In this document: positions 32,755 to 42,202 of the stretch, piece by piece | How positions within the stretch are numbered: position 1 is the stretch's first letter | Layout: every line of letters begins with the position of its first letter | Origin: Paraeggerthella hongkongensis | GTDB taxonomy: Bacteria; Actinomycetota; Coriobacteriia; Coriobacteriales; Eggerthellaceae | Direction of reading: 5' to 3' | DNA: 45,574 nucleotides | Assembly (NCBI RefSeq): GCF_003726035.1 | Contig: NZ_QICD01000018.1 | Span: 1 to 45,574, forward strand | The notes under the pieces: model-generated | The model's database searches: none | What the model saw: only the letters and a program-made list of their open reading frames with translations | What the model was told of the DNA's origin: nothing | Program-made: the position numbers and the translations under genes

Positions 32755-34131
32755 ATGGCAATTCAATCTCCCGAGGGAACGCGCGATCTTCTGCCGGACG
32801 AGGCGAAGTTCTGGACGCATTTCAAGGCGACGGCGGCGGAGATTTTCGGTCGCTACGGATACCTGCCGATCGAAACGCCCGTCTTCGAGCAGACGGAGCT
32901 GTTCGTGCGCGGTATCGGCGAGGCTACCGACGTGGTGTCCAAGGAGATGTTCACCGCAATATCCGGCGAGAACCTGAAAAAGCTTCTGGAGGGCGGCAGC
33001 GTGAAGGCGAAGAGCCGCTTGTCCATGCGTCCCGAAGGAACTGCCGGTACGGTGCGAGCCGTGGTGCAGCACGACTTGGTTCCTCAAGGAGCTGCTCCTG
33101 CGAAGCTCATGTACGCCGGCCCGATGTTTCGCGCCGAGCGCCCCCAGAAGGGCCGTCAGCGCCAGTTCAACCAGGTGGGCATCGAGTGCTTGGGTGCCGA
33201 AGATCCCAGCGTTGACGCCGAGGGCATCATCATGCTCATGCGGTTCTACGCCGCGATTGGCATTCCCGTGCGGGCCACTCGCCTGCTGGTGAACTCCATG
33301 GGGTGCGAGACGTGCCGTCCGGCGTACCGCGAAGCCGTGAAGGCGTACATGGACGCGCACGCCGACGAGCTGTGCGACGAATGCAAGCGCCGTGCGGAAA
33401 TCAACCCGCTGCGCGCTTTCGATTGCAAAAACCCTGGTTGCACCGCCGTTATGGAGAGTGCTCCGAAAATCACCGAGCATTTGTGCGACGATTGCCGTGA
33501 GCACTACCTGTCGGTGAAGACGTATCTTGACGGCGCGGGCCTGTCGTACGTCGAGGATCCGACGCTCGTGCGCGGCTTGGACTACTACACGCGCACGGTG
33601 TTCGAGGTTCAGGTGACCGAAGGAATGGGAAGTCAGAACGCTATCGGCGGAGGCGGTCGTTACGACAAGCTGACCGAAGAGGTCGGCGGACGTCCGACGC
33701 CGGGATTCGGCTGGGCTCTGGGTTACGAGCGGTGCGTGCTGGCGCTCGAGGCGGCCGGGCATGCGTTCCCCAAGGCGCAGCGCTGCGATTTCTTCGTTGC
33801 GTGCGTTGACGCGAGCGTGCGCGCCGAGGCGTTCTCTTTGGTGCAGGCGTGTCGCGATGCGGGGCTTGTGGGCGAGATGGACCACCAGCGTCGCAGCTTG
33901 AAAAGCCAGTTCAAGCTTGCCGACAAGCTGGGGGCCTCCATGGTTGCCGTGTTGGGACCTGACGAGCTTGCCCGGGGCGAAGTGACGGTTCGCAACATGC
34001 AGACGCATCGCGAACGCGCGATAGAGCTGCCCAAGATCAAGGCTCTGCTCGCTCATTTCGGCGGCGAGCCGTTCGATGGGCGTGCGCCTTCGGTTGATGA
34101 GGTGTTCGGCGGTTTGGACGACGCGGAATAG
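32755..34131 (+). CDS. hisS: Histidyl-tRNA synthetase
   Basis: Class II synthetase charging tRNA-His, 458 residues. The ATG at 32755 follows GAAGGG. Motif 1 is near GYLPIETPVFEQTELF, motif 2 is FRAERPQKGRQRQFNQ, the histidine-binding signature is GLDYYTRTVFE, and motif 3 is near TPGFGWALGYER. A Cys-rich insertion (CETCRPAY, CDECKRR, CKNPGC, CDDC at roughly 183-250) looks like a zinc-binding module as in some bacterial HisRS lineages. No T-box is visible in the 54-base gap upstream. TACAAT at 32712-32717 could be its -10. Confidence 0.96.
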   Translation: MAIQSPEGTRDLLPDEAKFWTHFKATAAEIFGRYGYLPIETPVFEQTELFVRGIGEATDVVSKEMFTAISGENLKKLLEGGSVKAKSRLSMRPEGTAGTVRAVVQHDLVPQGAAPAKLMYAGPMFRAERPQKGRQRQFNQVGIECLGAEDPSVDAEGIIMLMRFYAAIGIPVRATRLLVNSMGCETCRPAYREAVKAYMDAHADELCDECKRRAEINPLRAFDCKNPGCTAVMESAPKITEHLCDDCREHYLSVKTYLDGAGLSYVEDPTLVRGLDYYTRTVFEVQVTEGMGSQNAIGGGGRYDKLTEEVGGRPTPGFGWALGYERCVLALEAAGHAFPKAQRCDFFVACVDASVRAEAFSLVQACRDAGLVGEMDHQRRSLKSQFKLADKLGASMVAVLGPDELARGEVTVRNMQTHRERAIELPKIKALLAHFGGEPFDGRAPSVDEVFGGLDDAE

Positions 34132-34182
34132 ACGCGCTTGCGCGTTCGGGGCGTTTGGGCGCGTTGTTTGAGGAGGCTTGGA

Positions 34183-34854
34183 ATGGCTGCTGGCAAATGG
34201 AGCGGTGTTGCGAAGGGCGCGGGCGCCGCGGCGAAGTTCGTGGCGACCCATCGAAGCGAGATCAAGGTGGCAGCTGAAGTTGCCGCAGGGGTAGCTGCCG
34301 AGGTGGCGCCCAAGGTTGCCCCGGTTGCCAAGTCGGCTGCGGACAAGGCGGCCGCGGCAGCCAGACAGGCCCGGGCAAGCGTCGAGCAGGCTGCGCAGGG
34401 AGTTTCCGATGCGCGGACGGAGGCCAAAGGGCAGAGGGAAGAGCAGCGGGTTCGACGCTCGGCAGTGAAAGACGTGCTCCAGGCGGCCGCGGTAAAGCTG
34501 TCGTCGCGAGAGTTTTTGGAATCTTGGGACAAGATGGCGGGCTTCGATCCGGAAGGCGTGGCCCATTACCTGGAGATTCCGGGGTGCTACGTGATCCTTC
34601 GTTGCAAGCACGCCGTGAGGGACGACGACTACTCCTCGTACCACGGCGTGTACGTAGGGAGCTCGGTCAATCTGGGAGCGAGCATTCGCGAGCACTTGAT
34701 CGGGTTGGGCAATCCGGACGTGTACGCAGACGTAAAGTATCGCCAGCCCGTTTACGTTTTGGCGTTCACCCAGGCAGAAGGAATCGAGGAGAACCGAAAA
34801 GGTTTGGTTGATCTGCTGGGTGCGGACGAGTCGTACAACAAGCCGAAAGCATAG
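34183..34854 (+). CDS. GIY-YIG-like protein with Ala-rich helical N-terminus
   Basis: A 223-residue protein; the ATG at 34183 follows GAGGAGG. Residues 1-75 are Ala/Val/Lys-rich (AAEVAAGVAAEVAPKVAPVAKSAADKAAAAARQA) and should form a long amphipathic or coiled-coil helix. Residues 75-100 are charged. The C-terminal 95 residues resemble a GIY-YIG nuclease core: GCY at 134-136, GVYVG at 155-159, Arg169 with His171 in SIREHL, Glu202/203 in IEENRKGLVDLL and Asn219. Spacing between the two tyrosine motifs is longer than usual, with a DDDYSSYHG loop. Nuclease activity is therefore possible but unproven. It lies 51 bases after hisS. No known family name. Confidence 0.68.
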   Translation: MAAGKWSGVAKGAGAAAKFVATHRSEIKVAAEVAAGVAAEVAPKVAPVAKSAADKAAAAARQARASVEQAAQGVSDARTEAKGQREEQRVRRSAVKDVLQAAAVKLSSREFLESWDKMAGFDPEGVAHYLEIPGCYVILRCKHAVRDDDYSSYHGVYVGSSVNLGASIREHLIGLGNPDVYADVKYRQPVYVLAFTQAEGIEENRKGLVDLLGADESYNKPKA

Positions 34855-34893
34855 CATTCGCCGGTTGCCTGTCGGTCGGTTCCTGCGAGCGGT

Positions 34894-34951
34894 CATTGTC
34901 GATCCTAAAACACGTTTTTCCAGCAAAAAACGTGTTTTAGGATCGACAATG
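34894..34951. repeat. Perfect 26-bp-arm palindrome, possible bidirectional terminator
   Basis: The arms at 34894-34919 and 34926-34951 are exact reverse complements around a short CCAGC-containing loop. The inner ends are T-rich on one side and A-rich on the other. It sits 40 bases after the GIY-YIG-like gene, in the gap between convergent genes. No second copy is in the window, but the form is that of a small repeat element. Confidence 0.75.
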
Positions 34952-34961
34952 CTTTTCCGGG

Positions 34962-34987
34962 GCGCATTTTGCATGAAAAGACGCGAT
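34962..34987. repeat. 26-bp intergenic repeat, copy 1
   Basis: GCGCATTTTGCATGAAAAGA plus CGCGAT (34962-34987) is found again, identical, at 38993-39018. Its core TTTTGCATGAAAA is nearly symmetric. The rest of this 516-base gap between convergent genes (34855-35370) holds the palindrome at 34894-34951 and the terminator at 35316-35342; I see no gene. Confidence 0.65.
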
Positions 34988-35315
34988 AGCGCCGCATGCG
35001 CGGCAAGTGTCTTGCGCTTGCGGCTGGTCCCTTGCGTTCGCGATTCCGGCGTTCTTGGTAGGTTTTGACGGGTCGCGGTCGTTGGAGCCCCTTTCCTGAG
35101 CACGCGAAAAATCGATCCGCATTTCCCCAGGTAAAATACCATCTCCGATAAGGGCGGCATGCAAAGCGGCATCAAGAGCCTATCGCTACGACCTCAAACT
35201 GCAAGAAGTTGCTACGCAGGACGGTTTTTCGCGTGCAACCTCTTGGCAGCGGGGGCGCGGGCAGGGCGTCGGGCCCGTGGACGCAAGGTGCTCTGCCTTC
35301 CTTTTCGAAAGCGCT

Positions 35316-35342
35316 GCGAGGCCCGAACAGGTCGGGCCTCGC
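35316..35342 (-). terminator. Terminator hairpin of the FAD reductase gene
   Basis: GCGAGGCCCGA (35316-35326) pairs perfectly with TCGGGCCTCGC (35332-35342) around ACAGG. On the minus strand it lies 28 bases after the stop of the FAD reductase gene. The tail (AGCGCTTTCG) has only a short T run. Confidence 0.6.
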
Positions 35343-35370
35343 GCAAGGGAGGGAGATGGTGGTCAGGGTT

Positions 35371-37137
35371 CTACCACGTGCCGGCGTGCAGGTTCTTTCC
35401 TAGGAGGTAGCCGAATGTAGTGCACGCGCCGCCCAGGTTGATTCCGGGCACTTTGTAGTCGTACACGTCGCCGTACATGTCGCCCACAACCGTGCCTACT
35501 CCGTACAAGCCCGGGATGGGGTCGTTGTTGGAATCGCAGACATGCATCTGGACGTCGGTGTTCAGGCCTCCCGTGATGCATAGCGTGTAGGGTTCGTTCT
35601 TTATGCCGTAGAACGGCGGCTGCTTGACGGGAAGCAAGAAGCGCTTGTCCTTGTGGAATTCGTCGTCAAGACCCGTTTCGCAGTATTCGTTGTAGCGCTT
35701 CACTTGGGCGAGGAATGCCTCACGAGGCAGGCCCAATCCATCGGCCAATTCTTCGAGCGTGTTTGCCTTGACGGCGTTCTCGGCCATCGTAGCGTCGAAT
35801 CCGGCGTATTCGTCAGTGGTTGTCCAGTCAGTGTTGGGATCGAACAATGCGGCGATGGCATCGTAGACCTCTTGCGTGTCGCGCGGCTTGCCCCCTACGC
35901 GATCTCCCTGCCACGGGGCGGAGTCGCGCACCCAATTTTCGTCCCAAATCAGGAAGGCGCATCCGTCCGGCTGAACGCGCTGAGGGTACGGCATGTAGCC
36001 ATACGTGCAGTTTTCGTTGCTGTAACGCACGCCTTTGCTGTTGACCAAAAGGCCGGGGAACGTGGTTAGCGCGCCCTCTGCCCACCAGCGACAGGGCAGC
36101 ACTTCGTCGCCCATGGTAGCCAGCATAGGTGCGTTGGGCGTGTATTTTTGCCATGCAGCGCCGATCCATAAGGCGAGTTTCAAGCCGCTTCCATCGTAAA
36201 CGCCGCCGTTGCCGAAGGGCAGGGCGATGGGGCAGTACTTTGCCACCATATCGCGATCTTGGGAAAAGTCTCCCGTAGCCAACACGACGCCTTTTGAAGC
36301 GGTGTATCGGGTGTATTCTCCATTGTGTTTTGCCACGCAGCCGGTAACGCGCCCGGTATTGCCTCCTTCGCGATCGAGCTGCACAGCGGTGGTGCTGTAG
36401 AATAATTTTCCGCCTGCTTTCTGGATCTCTTCAGCGAGCGCTTCGACCACGATTTGCTGCGAGGCGCCTGCGGCCTGCGCTCCTTCGGCGACGAACGAAT
36501 GAGAAACGTTAAGCGTTTTGAGCGGGCCGCCATCCCACCAGTCCGTGCCGCCGTCGCGCTGGTTGTTCTCGATTACCGCAGATATGCCGTAGGGTTCCAT
36601 TTTGTCCATGAGCCAGTTCATGGCATTGCCAGATTCGTCGTAGACCAGCCACCGTTTCTCCTGGTCGAGACGGAAGCTGTTCGAGGCGAATATCTCTTGG
36701 AAGATGGGTTCGATCTGCTCTCGGGTGAAGTCAAGTCCCAGTTCGTGGGTTAGACGCGTGTTGAAGGCGGCATTCGATCCACCTCGGGAAACGGGACCGT
36801 CACTCGAGGCGATCATGACCACGTTGGCACCTTCTTCGACGGCAGAAGCGGCGGTGACGAGGCCGCCCACGCCGGCGCCGATGACAAGGATCTCGCATTC
36901 CACGGTGTTCGTGATTTTGCTCTCGTCGATGGGCTCGGGCGGAATCTCGAAGTTCCACTTCGCGTTCGTGAATTTCTCGGCGTCCAGGACGAGGTCGCCT
37001 GACGAGGCTGCGACGCTTCCCTTATCCTGCGGCGCGCATCCGGCTAAACCGAGCGTTCCCGCTGCTGCGGCGGCCGCTCCAGCCACAGCGGTGCCTTTCA
37101 GGAAGCTTCGACGATCCATCGATTTTGCTGTCCCCAT
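35371..37137 (-). CDS. Tat-exported FAD-dependent reductase (fumarate/urocanate reductase-like)
   Basis: Probable extracytoplasmic flavoprotein of the flavocytochrome c/fumarate reductase family, which reduces C=C bonds as respiratory acceptors. The ATG at 37137 follows GAGGAGGG; 588 residues. A Tat motif DRRSFLKG (8-15) and a possible lipobox LAGC (Cys34) are visible. An FAD Rossmann motif GAGVGG is at 87-92. Family sequences include VVLATGDFSQDRDMVAKYC and the C-terminal GGLNTDVQMHVCDSNNDPIPGLYGVGTV...GINLGGACTTFGYLLG. No haem domain is present, so electrons must come from a separate cytochrome. The substrate cannot be told from sequence. The divergent LuxR gene is probably its regulator. 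Confidence 0.88.
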   Translation of the reverse strand: MGTAKSMDRRSFLKGTAVAGAAAAAAGTLGLAGCAPQDKGSVAASSGDLVLDAEKFTNAKWNFEIPPEPIDESKITNTVECEILVIGAGVGGLVTAASAVEEGANVVMIASSDGPVSRGGSNAAFNTRLTHELGLDFTREQIEPIFQEIFASNSFRLDQEKRWLVYDESGNAMNWLMDKMEPYGISAVIENNQRDGGTDWWDGGPLKTLNVSHSFVAEGAQAAGASQQIVVEALAEEIQKAGGKLFYSTTAVQLDREGGNTGRVTGCVAKHNGEYTRYTASKGVVLATGDFSQDRDMVAKYCPIALPFGNGGVYDGSGLKLALWIGAAWQKYTPNAPMLATMGDEVLPCRWWAEGALTTFPGLLVNSKGVRYSNENCTYGYMPYPQRVQPDGCAFLIWDENWVRDSAPWQGDRVGGKPRDTQEVYDAIAALFDPNTDWTTTDEYAGFDATMAENAVKANTLEELADGLGLPREAFLAQVKRYNEYCETGLDDEFHKDKRFLLPVKQPPFYGIKNEPYTLCITGGLNTDVQMHVCDSNNDPIPGLYGVGTVVGDMYGDVYDYKVPGINLGGACTTFGYLLGKNLHAGTW

Positions 37138-37190
37138 GATTCCCTCCTCGTATCGGTGATTCGACGGGGCCAGCTTAGACGCTGATGCGC

Positions 37191-37291
37191 TGACGCGCGT
37201 CACTCAAAACGTGGCATTGGCGTTGTTTGTGCTTTGGAACTGCGGTATCACTCGAAATGAGTTATTTTCCGTTGAACCCATCCTCTATACT
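37191..37291. promoter_or_regulatory. Divergent control region of FAD reductase and luxR
   Basis: In the 188-base gap between the two starts there are a 12-base palindrome TGACGCGCGTCA (37191-37202), a second dyad ACTC-N5-GAGT (37250-37262), and a -10 TATACT (37286-37291) facing the luxR gene. The dyads are candidate LuxR-binding sites. Confidence 0.45.
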
Positions 37292-37325
37292 GGCACTACG
37301 GGATCGCGCCCATGGAAGGGGAGTC

Positions 37326-38843
37326 ATGGATAAGGGGATTGCCGTACGCGACGAAAAGGGCGAGGGAGCCCCCGTGCTTTTCGTTCGCCCGACGATACTT
37401 GATGTGGGAATTGGGGTGCTGTACTTCTTTACGTCACACATGGTCATTCGGGCTTTGTACTTCATCGGGGTTGATCGCACCGCCGTTGAGCTTTCGACGT
37501 TTTTTCTCGTAGTTATCGTATCGACTATTCTGGCGCACTTGCTGGCGCGTCCCTTGTTGAAGGCACGGCGGTTCGCGGAGTCGGCATTAGGGGTTCCGGC
37601 GGTTAGCGTGGTTGCGGCATTGGGGGCGACGCTTGCGCTTGTGTCGATGCTGCCGGTAGTGAGTGTATTGCTGTTCTATGTAGCGGGGGCGTTGCTGGGG
37701 CTGGCGTGCGGATGGATCATCGTTATTTGGACGTCCACTATCCATGTGTCGCGCCTCGAGAGCGCGTCGTTCTTTCTTGACCCCGCATTGGTGGTAGCCG
37801 TTGTGTGCTACTTCCTCTTTCGTTTTGTCAGCTCGTTTTCCGAAACTATTACGCAAGGGTTTTTGCTGGCGCTGCCGCTCGTTACCATCGCATGCATCAT
37901 TCGCGCCAGTCAACCGACGGACGGGGGCGAGACGACGGGCTTGGGCGAGGGCGCTCGCGCGTTGCAAGTGCTCGTGGTGGTGGCTGCCGCATTTGCTATA
38001 GGGTGCGCTGCATGCGTGTATCTATCGGGTCGCGAAGACGACGTGCTGTCGTCGGGGCTTAACTATATGGTGCTGTTTGAGGTTCTTGCGGTGATCCTCA
38101 TGGCATTTTGCTGTTGGTTGATGGGGAGGATCGCGCAGCATCGCACCACGCTGTCGTCGCGGAGTTCCGCTGTGCTCGCGTTTTGCATATGCTACGTGCC
38201 CTTGTTTTCCATTGGGTTGGTGATGGGCAGCGCAGCCATTCCCGCGAACGCACCGGATGCGCTATGGGAGAGCAACATGTGGGTACTGCTCATCGCTATC
38301 TTCGCTTACGACATTCGTGAGTCGGTGTACGCCATCCGCGGGCTGGCGGTGGGCCTTATGTTTGAAGCGATGTGCATCGGCCAGCTGATCGCGCATGTGT
38401 CAACATTGGATCTATCGCCGTATGCGCTCGCGGCAGCGGGCGGATTGACGGTGCTGTATTTCTTCAGCGTGGGACGGCAGCTCGCCCGTTCGGTGCCGAA
38501 GCGGAATCCGAAACGTACGAAGGAGACGAAGGTCGAGGAGCTGCGAGACGAACTTGCGGTTGCGGAAGGGGATGGCAACGTGATCGGAAGCGGAAGCGAG
38601 GAGCTGCCGTCGGAATTGCTGGCGTATTGCCAGAAACTTGCGATGGAGAACGGGTTGACGCCCCGCGAAGTAGAGATCCTTGGGCTCATTGCGATGGGGC
38701 GCAGTGCGAAGTACATCGCCGAAGAGCTGATGATCTCGCATAACACGACGCGCACTCACATCAAGCACGTGTACGAGAAGCTTAACATCCACTCCAAGCA
38801 AGAGCTGCTCGACCTTGTGTTGTTTGGTTCGGGGGTTATGTGA
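37326..38843 (+). CDS. Membrane-anchored LuxR-type regulator
   Basis: A 505-residue protein; the ATG at 37326 follows GGAAGGGGAG. The first 400 residues contain about ten to twelve hydrophobic segments (for example PTILDVGIGVLYFFTSHMVIRALYF, LVVIVSTILAHLLA, VLLFYVAGALLGLACGWIIVI). The last 70 residues are a LuxR helix-turn-helix: LTPREVEILGLIAMGRSAKYIAEELMISHNTTRTHIKHVYEKLNIHSKQELL. A charged linker joins them. This architecture is expanded in Eggerthellaceae, where such genes lie next to Tat-exported oxidoreductases and are thought to sense their substrates. Here it is divergent from one such reductase, supporting that role. Confidence 0.9.
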   Translation: MDKGIAVRDEKGEGAPVLFVRPTILDVGIGVLYFFTSHMVIRALYFIGVDRTAVELSTFFLVVIVSTILAHLLARPLLKARRFAESALGVPAVSVVAALGATLALVSMLPVVSVLLFYVAGALLGLACGWIIVIWTSTIHVSRLESASFFLDPALVVAVVCYFLFRFVSSFSETITQGFLLALPLVTIACIIRASQPTDGGETTGLGEGARALQVLVVVAAAFAIGCAACVYLSGREDDVLSSGLNYMVLFEVLAVILMAFCCWLMGRIAQHRTTLSSRSSAVLAFCICYVPLFSIGLVMGSAAIPANAPDALWESNMWVLLIAIFAYDIRESVYAIRGLAVGLMFEAMCIGQLIAHVSTLDLSPYALAAAGGLTVLYFFSVGRQLARSVPKRNPKRTKETKVEELRDELAVAEGDGNVIGSGSEELPSELLAYCQKLAMENGLTPREVEILGLIAMGRSAKYIAEELMISHNTTRTHIKHVYEKLNIHSKQELLDLVLFGSGVM

Positions 38844-38992
38844 GGGCGTCCGTGCTGCCTTGATTTCGACGCCGAGGGAGAGCGCGATGCGGTGTGGCCG
38901 CATCGTCCGCACTTGGCCGCAAGTTGCAGCTGTGCCTGCGCAGTGGAGTGAACCGCATGTTGGCGGATACGGCGTTCTGGCGGGTTGTTCGC

Positions 38993-39018
38993 GCGCATTT
39001 TGCATGAAAAGACGCGAT
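38993..39018. repeat. 26-bp intergenic repeat, copy 2
   Basis: Identical to 34962-34987. It lies just upstream of the aspS promoter. The rest of the 288-base gap (38844-39131) holds a hairpin at 38885-38905 (CGATGCGG/CCGCATCG, possibly ending luxR), the promoter, and a small leader hairpin TCTGCCG/CGGCAGA at 39071-39094. Confidence 0.65.
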
Positions 39019-39024
39019 CAGGGG

Positions 39025-39052
39025 TTTGTTTTCCCTCGTTTGCCAGTACAAT
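39025..39052 (+). promoter_or_regulatory. Predicted aspS promoter
   Basis: TTTGTT (39025-39030), a 16-base spacer and TACAAT (39047-39052). The -10 is good and the -35 moderate. The leader of about 75 bases includes a seven-pair hairpin at 39071-39094. No T-box is recognised. Confidence 0.5.
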
Positions 39053-39131
39053 GACTAGGTTTGAGTAACGTCTGCCGCAACTACGAACGGCAGATGCAGA
39101 TAGCAGTGCCAAGGAGCAAGGAACCATCATC

Positions 39132-40910
<1,779 letters not shown>

Positions 40911-40933
40911 AGGCGCGTAGTCTCGCATCTTGT

Positions 40934-40969
40934 CGGGAGCCCGCCATGTAAAAGGCGGGCTCCCGTTTG
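40934..40969 (+). terminator. Intrinsic terminator after aspS
   Basis: CGGGAGCCCGCC (40934-40945) pairs perfectly with GGCGGGCTCCCG (40954-40965) around ATGTAAAA, followed by TTTGT. Confidence 0.88.
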
Positions 40970-40989
40970 TCGGGTCGGCGTCTACTGTA

Positions 40990-41045
40990 ACGGGGTCGAT
41001 GACTCATTTTCTGGCCTGCGGCCGAAAATGAGTCATCGACCCCGT
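40990..41045. repeat. Palindromic repeat element, copy 2
   Basis: The 22-base arms (40990-41011 and 41024-41045) flank the same TGGCCTGCGGCC centre as the element at 13238-13319. One base differs in each arm, and the two changes pair (TCGATG/CATCGA against TCAATG/CATTGA). The right outer part (CCCTTCGTCTCA, 41046-41057) is retained while the matching left part is lost. Confidence 0.85.
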
Positions 41046-41122
41046 CCCTTCGTCTCATCTCCGGTCTGTGTGCTTTTGGTTGCTTCAAATAAGTCGGTTG
41101 GCTTGGGTTTTGCGAGATCGTA

Positions 41123-41128
41123 TATACT
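41123..41128 (+). promoter_or_regulatory. -10 element of the SRP RNA gene
   Basis: TATACT lies about 29 bases before the inferred RNA 5' end. TTGGCT at 41098-41103 is a possible but widely spaced -35 (19 bases). Confidence 0.45.
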
Positions 41129-41156
41129 AATGCCTCGCATGCACGAGCATGTTCGA

Positions 41157-41268
41157 GAATATCTCGGATGGGCCGGGGCGGCGCCATGTTCCGAACCTGG
41201 TCAGGTCCGGAAGGAAGCAGCCATAAGGGACCGCTGACGAGCGCCCCTGCCTATCCGGGATATTCTTT
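41157..41268 (+). ncRNA. ffs: Bacterial small signal recognition particle RNA (4.5S)
   Basis: The apical domain is unmistakable: GGTCAGGTCCGGAAGGAAGC (the tetraloop GGAA and the Ffh-binding asymmetric loop), followed by CAGCC. Long-range arms pair GAATATC (41157-41163) with GATATTC (41259-41265), then CGGAT with ATCCG and CGGGGCG with CGCCCCTG. TTTTA follows the stem, ending transcription. About 110 nt is the normal size for the short SRP RNA lacking the Alu domain. It binds Ffh to target membrane proteins. Confidence 0.96.
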
Positions 41269-41358
41269 TATCTTGACGGCTTGCGGCCGACGGGTTGGCC
41301 TGCCTTTCTAGCCGACCGGGCGCGACTGCAGTTTCGAGTGCGCTTCGAGGAAAACCCC

Positions 41359-42021
41359 ATGGAAATCATTCAGTTTTTCATTGACTTGCTGCAAGACCCT
41401 CGCGGCTTCATTGCCGAATGGATTGCGGCGTTCGGCATGGGCGCGTACATCCCCATCTTCTTGATCATCTTCATCGAGACCGGCGTGGTTATCATGCCGT
41501 TTCTGCCCGGTGACTCGCTCCTGTTCACGGCGGGTTTGTTCGCAGCCGATGGCGGCGGCTTGAACTTGGCGCCACTGCTTCCGGTGATATGGGTGGCTGC
41601 GATCTTGGGCGATTCGTGCAACTACTGGATTGGTCGCGAATTCGGCAAGCACATCATCGATTCCGGACGTGTCAAGTCGATGACACCCGAGCGCATCGAG
41701 AAAACCGAAGGTCTTATTAACAAGTACGGCCCGCTGGCGATCTTCCTGGGTCGTTTCTTCCCGTTCATCCGCACGTTCGTGCCGTTCTTTGCGGGTTTCG
41801 GGCACATGCACTACCGCAAATTCTTGCTGTTCAACATTATCGGCGGCATTACGTGGTCCACTGTCTTCGTGCTGTTGGGCTACTTCTTCGGCGGCATCCC
41901 GGTGGTGCAGGAGCATTTCGAGCTGGTGATCGTGGGAATTGTGGCCATTTCCCTCATACCGGCCGTAGCGGGCGCGATCAAGGCGAAATTGAGCTCCTCC
42001 AAGGCGAAGGCCGGTCAATAA
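41359..42021 (+). CDS. DedA-family membrane protein
   Basis: A 220-residue inner-membrane protein of the DedA/SNARE-associated family, which includes undecaprenyl-phosphate and phospholipid flippases/scramblases. The ATG at 41359 follows CGAGGAAAA. Family motifs include ETGVVIMPFLPGDSLLFTAGLFA (re-entrant helix with the acidic residue and PGD), GDSCNYWIGREFGKHI, and FLGRFFPFIRTFVPFFAGFGHMHYRKFLLFNIIGG (FxGRFxPxxRTxxPxxAG). The C-terminus is basic (IKAKLSSSKAKAGQ). It lies between ffs and dnaX. Confidence 0.93.
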   Translation: MEIIQFFIDLLQDPRGFIAEWIAAFGMGAYIPIFLIIFIETGVVIMPFLPGDSLLFTAGLFAADGGGLNLAPLLPVIWVAAILGDSCNYWIGREFGKHIIDSGRVKSMTPERIEKTEGLINKYGPLAIFLGRFFPFIRTFVPFFAGFGHMHYRKFLLFNIIGGITWSTVFVLLGYFFGGIPVVQEHFELVIVGIVAISLIPAVAGAIKAKLSSSKAKAGQ

Positions 42022-42102
42022 CGCGACCGCAGCCTTGCAACGCCGCCCCTGCTGATGCTGTGGTGGCGGGCTGCGGCGGCTGCGCGGAAAGCGCGCTTCT
42101 TC

Positions 42103-42159
42103 TATAATGGGCAAGAACGCAGAAAACGCGGGCGCATGCCAGTGCAGGGCGCCCGCGTT
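42103..42159 (+). promoter_or_regulatory. dnaX -10 box and GC-rich leader hairpin
   Basis: A perfect TATAAT at 42103-42108 is followed by a hairpin of AACGCGGGCGC (42125-42135) with GCGCCCGCGTT (42149-42159), 11 perfect pairs. The hairpin lies in the leader 44 bases before the dnaX start. It has no U-tract, so it is probably a leader structure, not a terminator. The -35 is unclear. Confidence 0.5.
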
Positions 42160-42202
42160 CGCATAACCACGGATGCATACGGGAAAGCGGGAGCCGCGCG
42201 CT

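Noticed and set aside
31663-35175. 1,170-residue open frame antisense to the TPR gene, hisS and the GIY-YIG-like gene
   Set aside because: It lies opposite three supported genes and passes through the palindrome at 34894-34951; composition is not protein-like.
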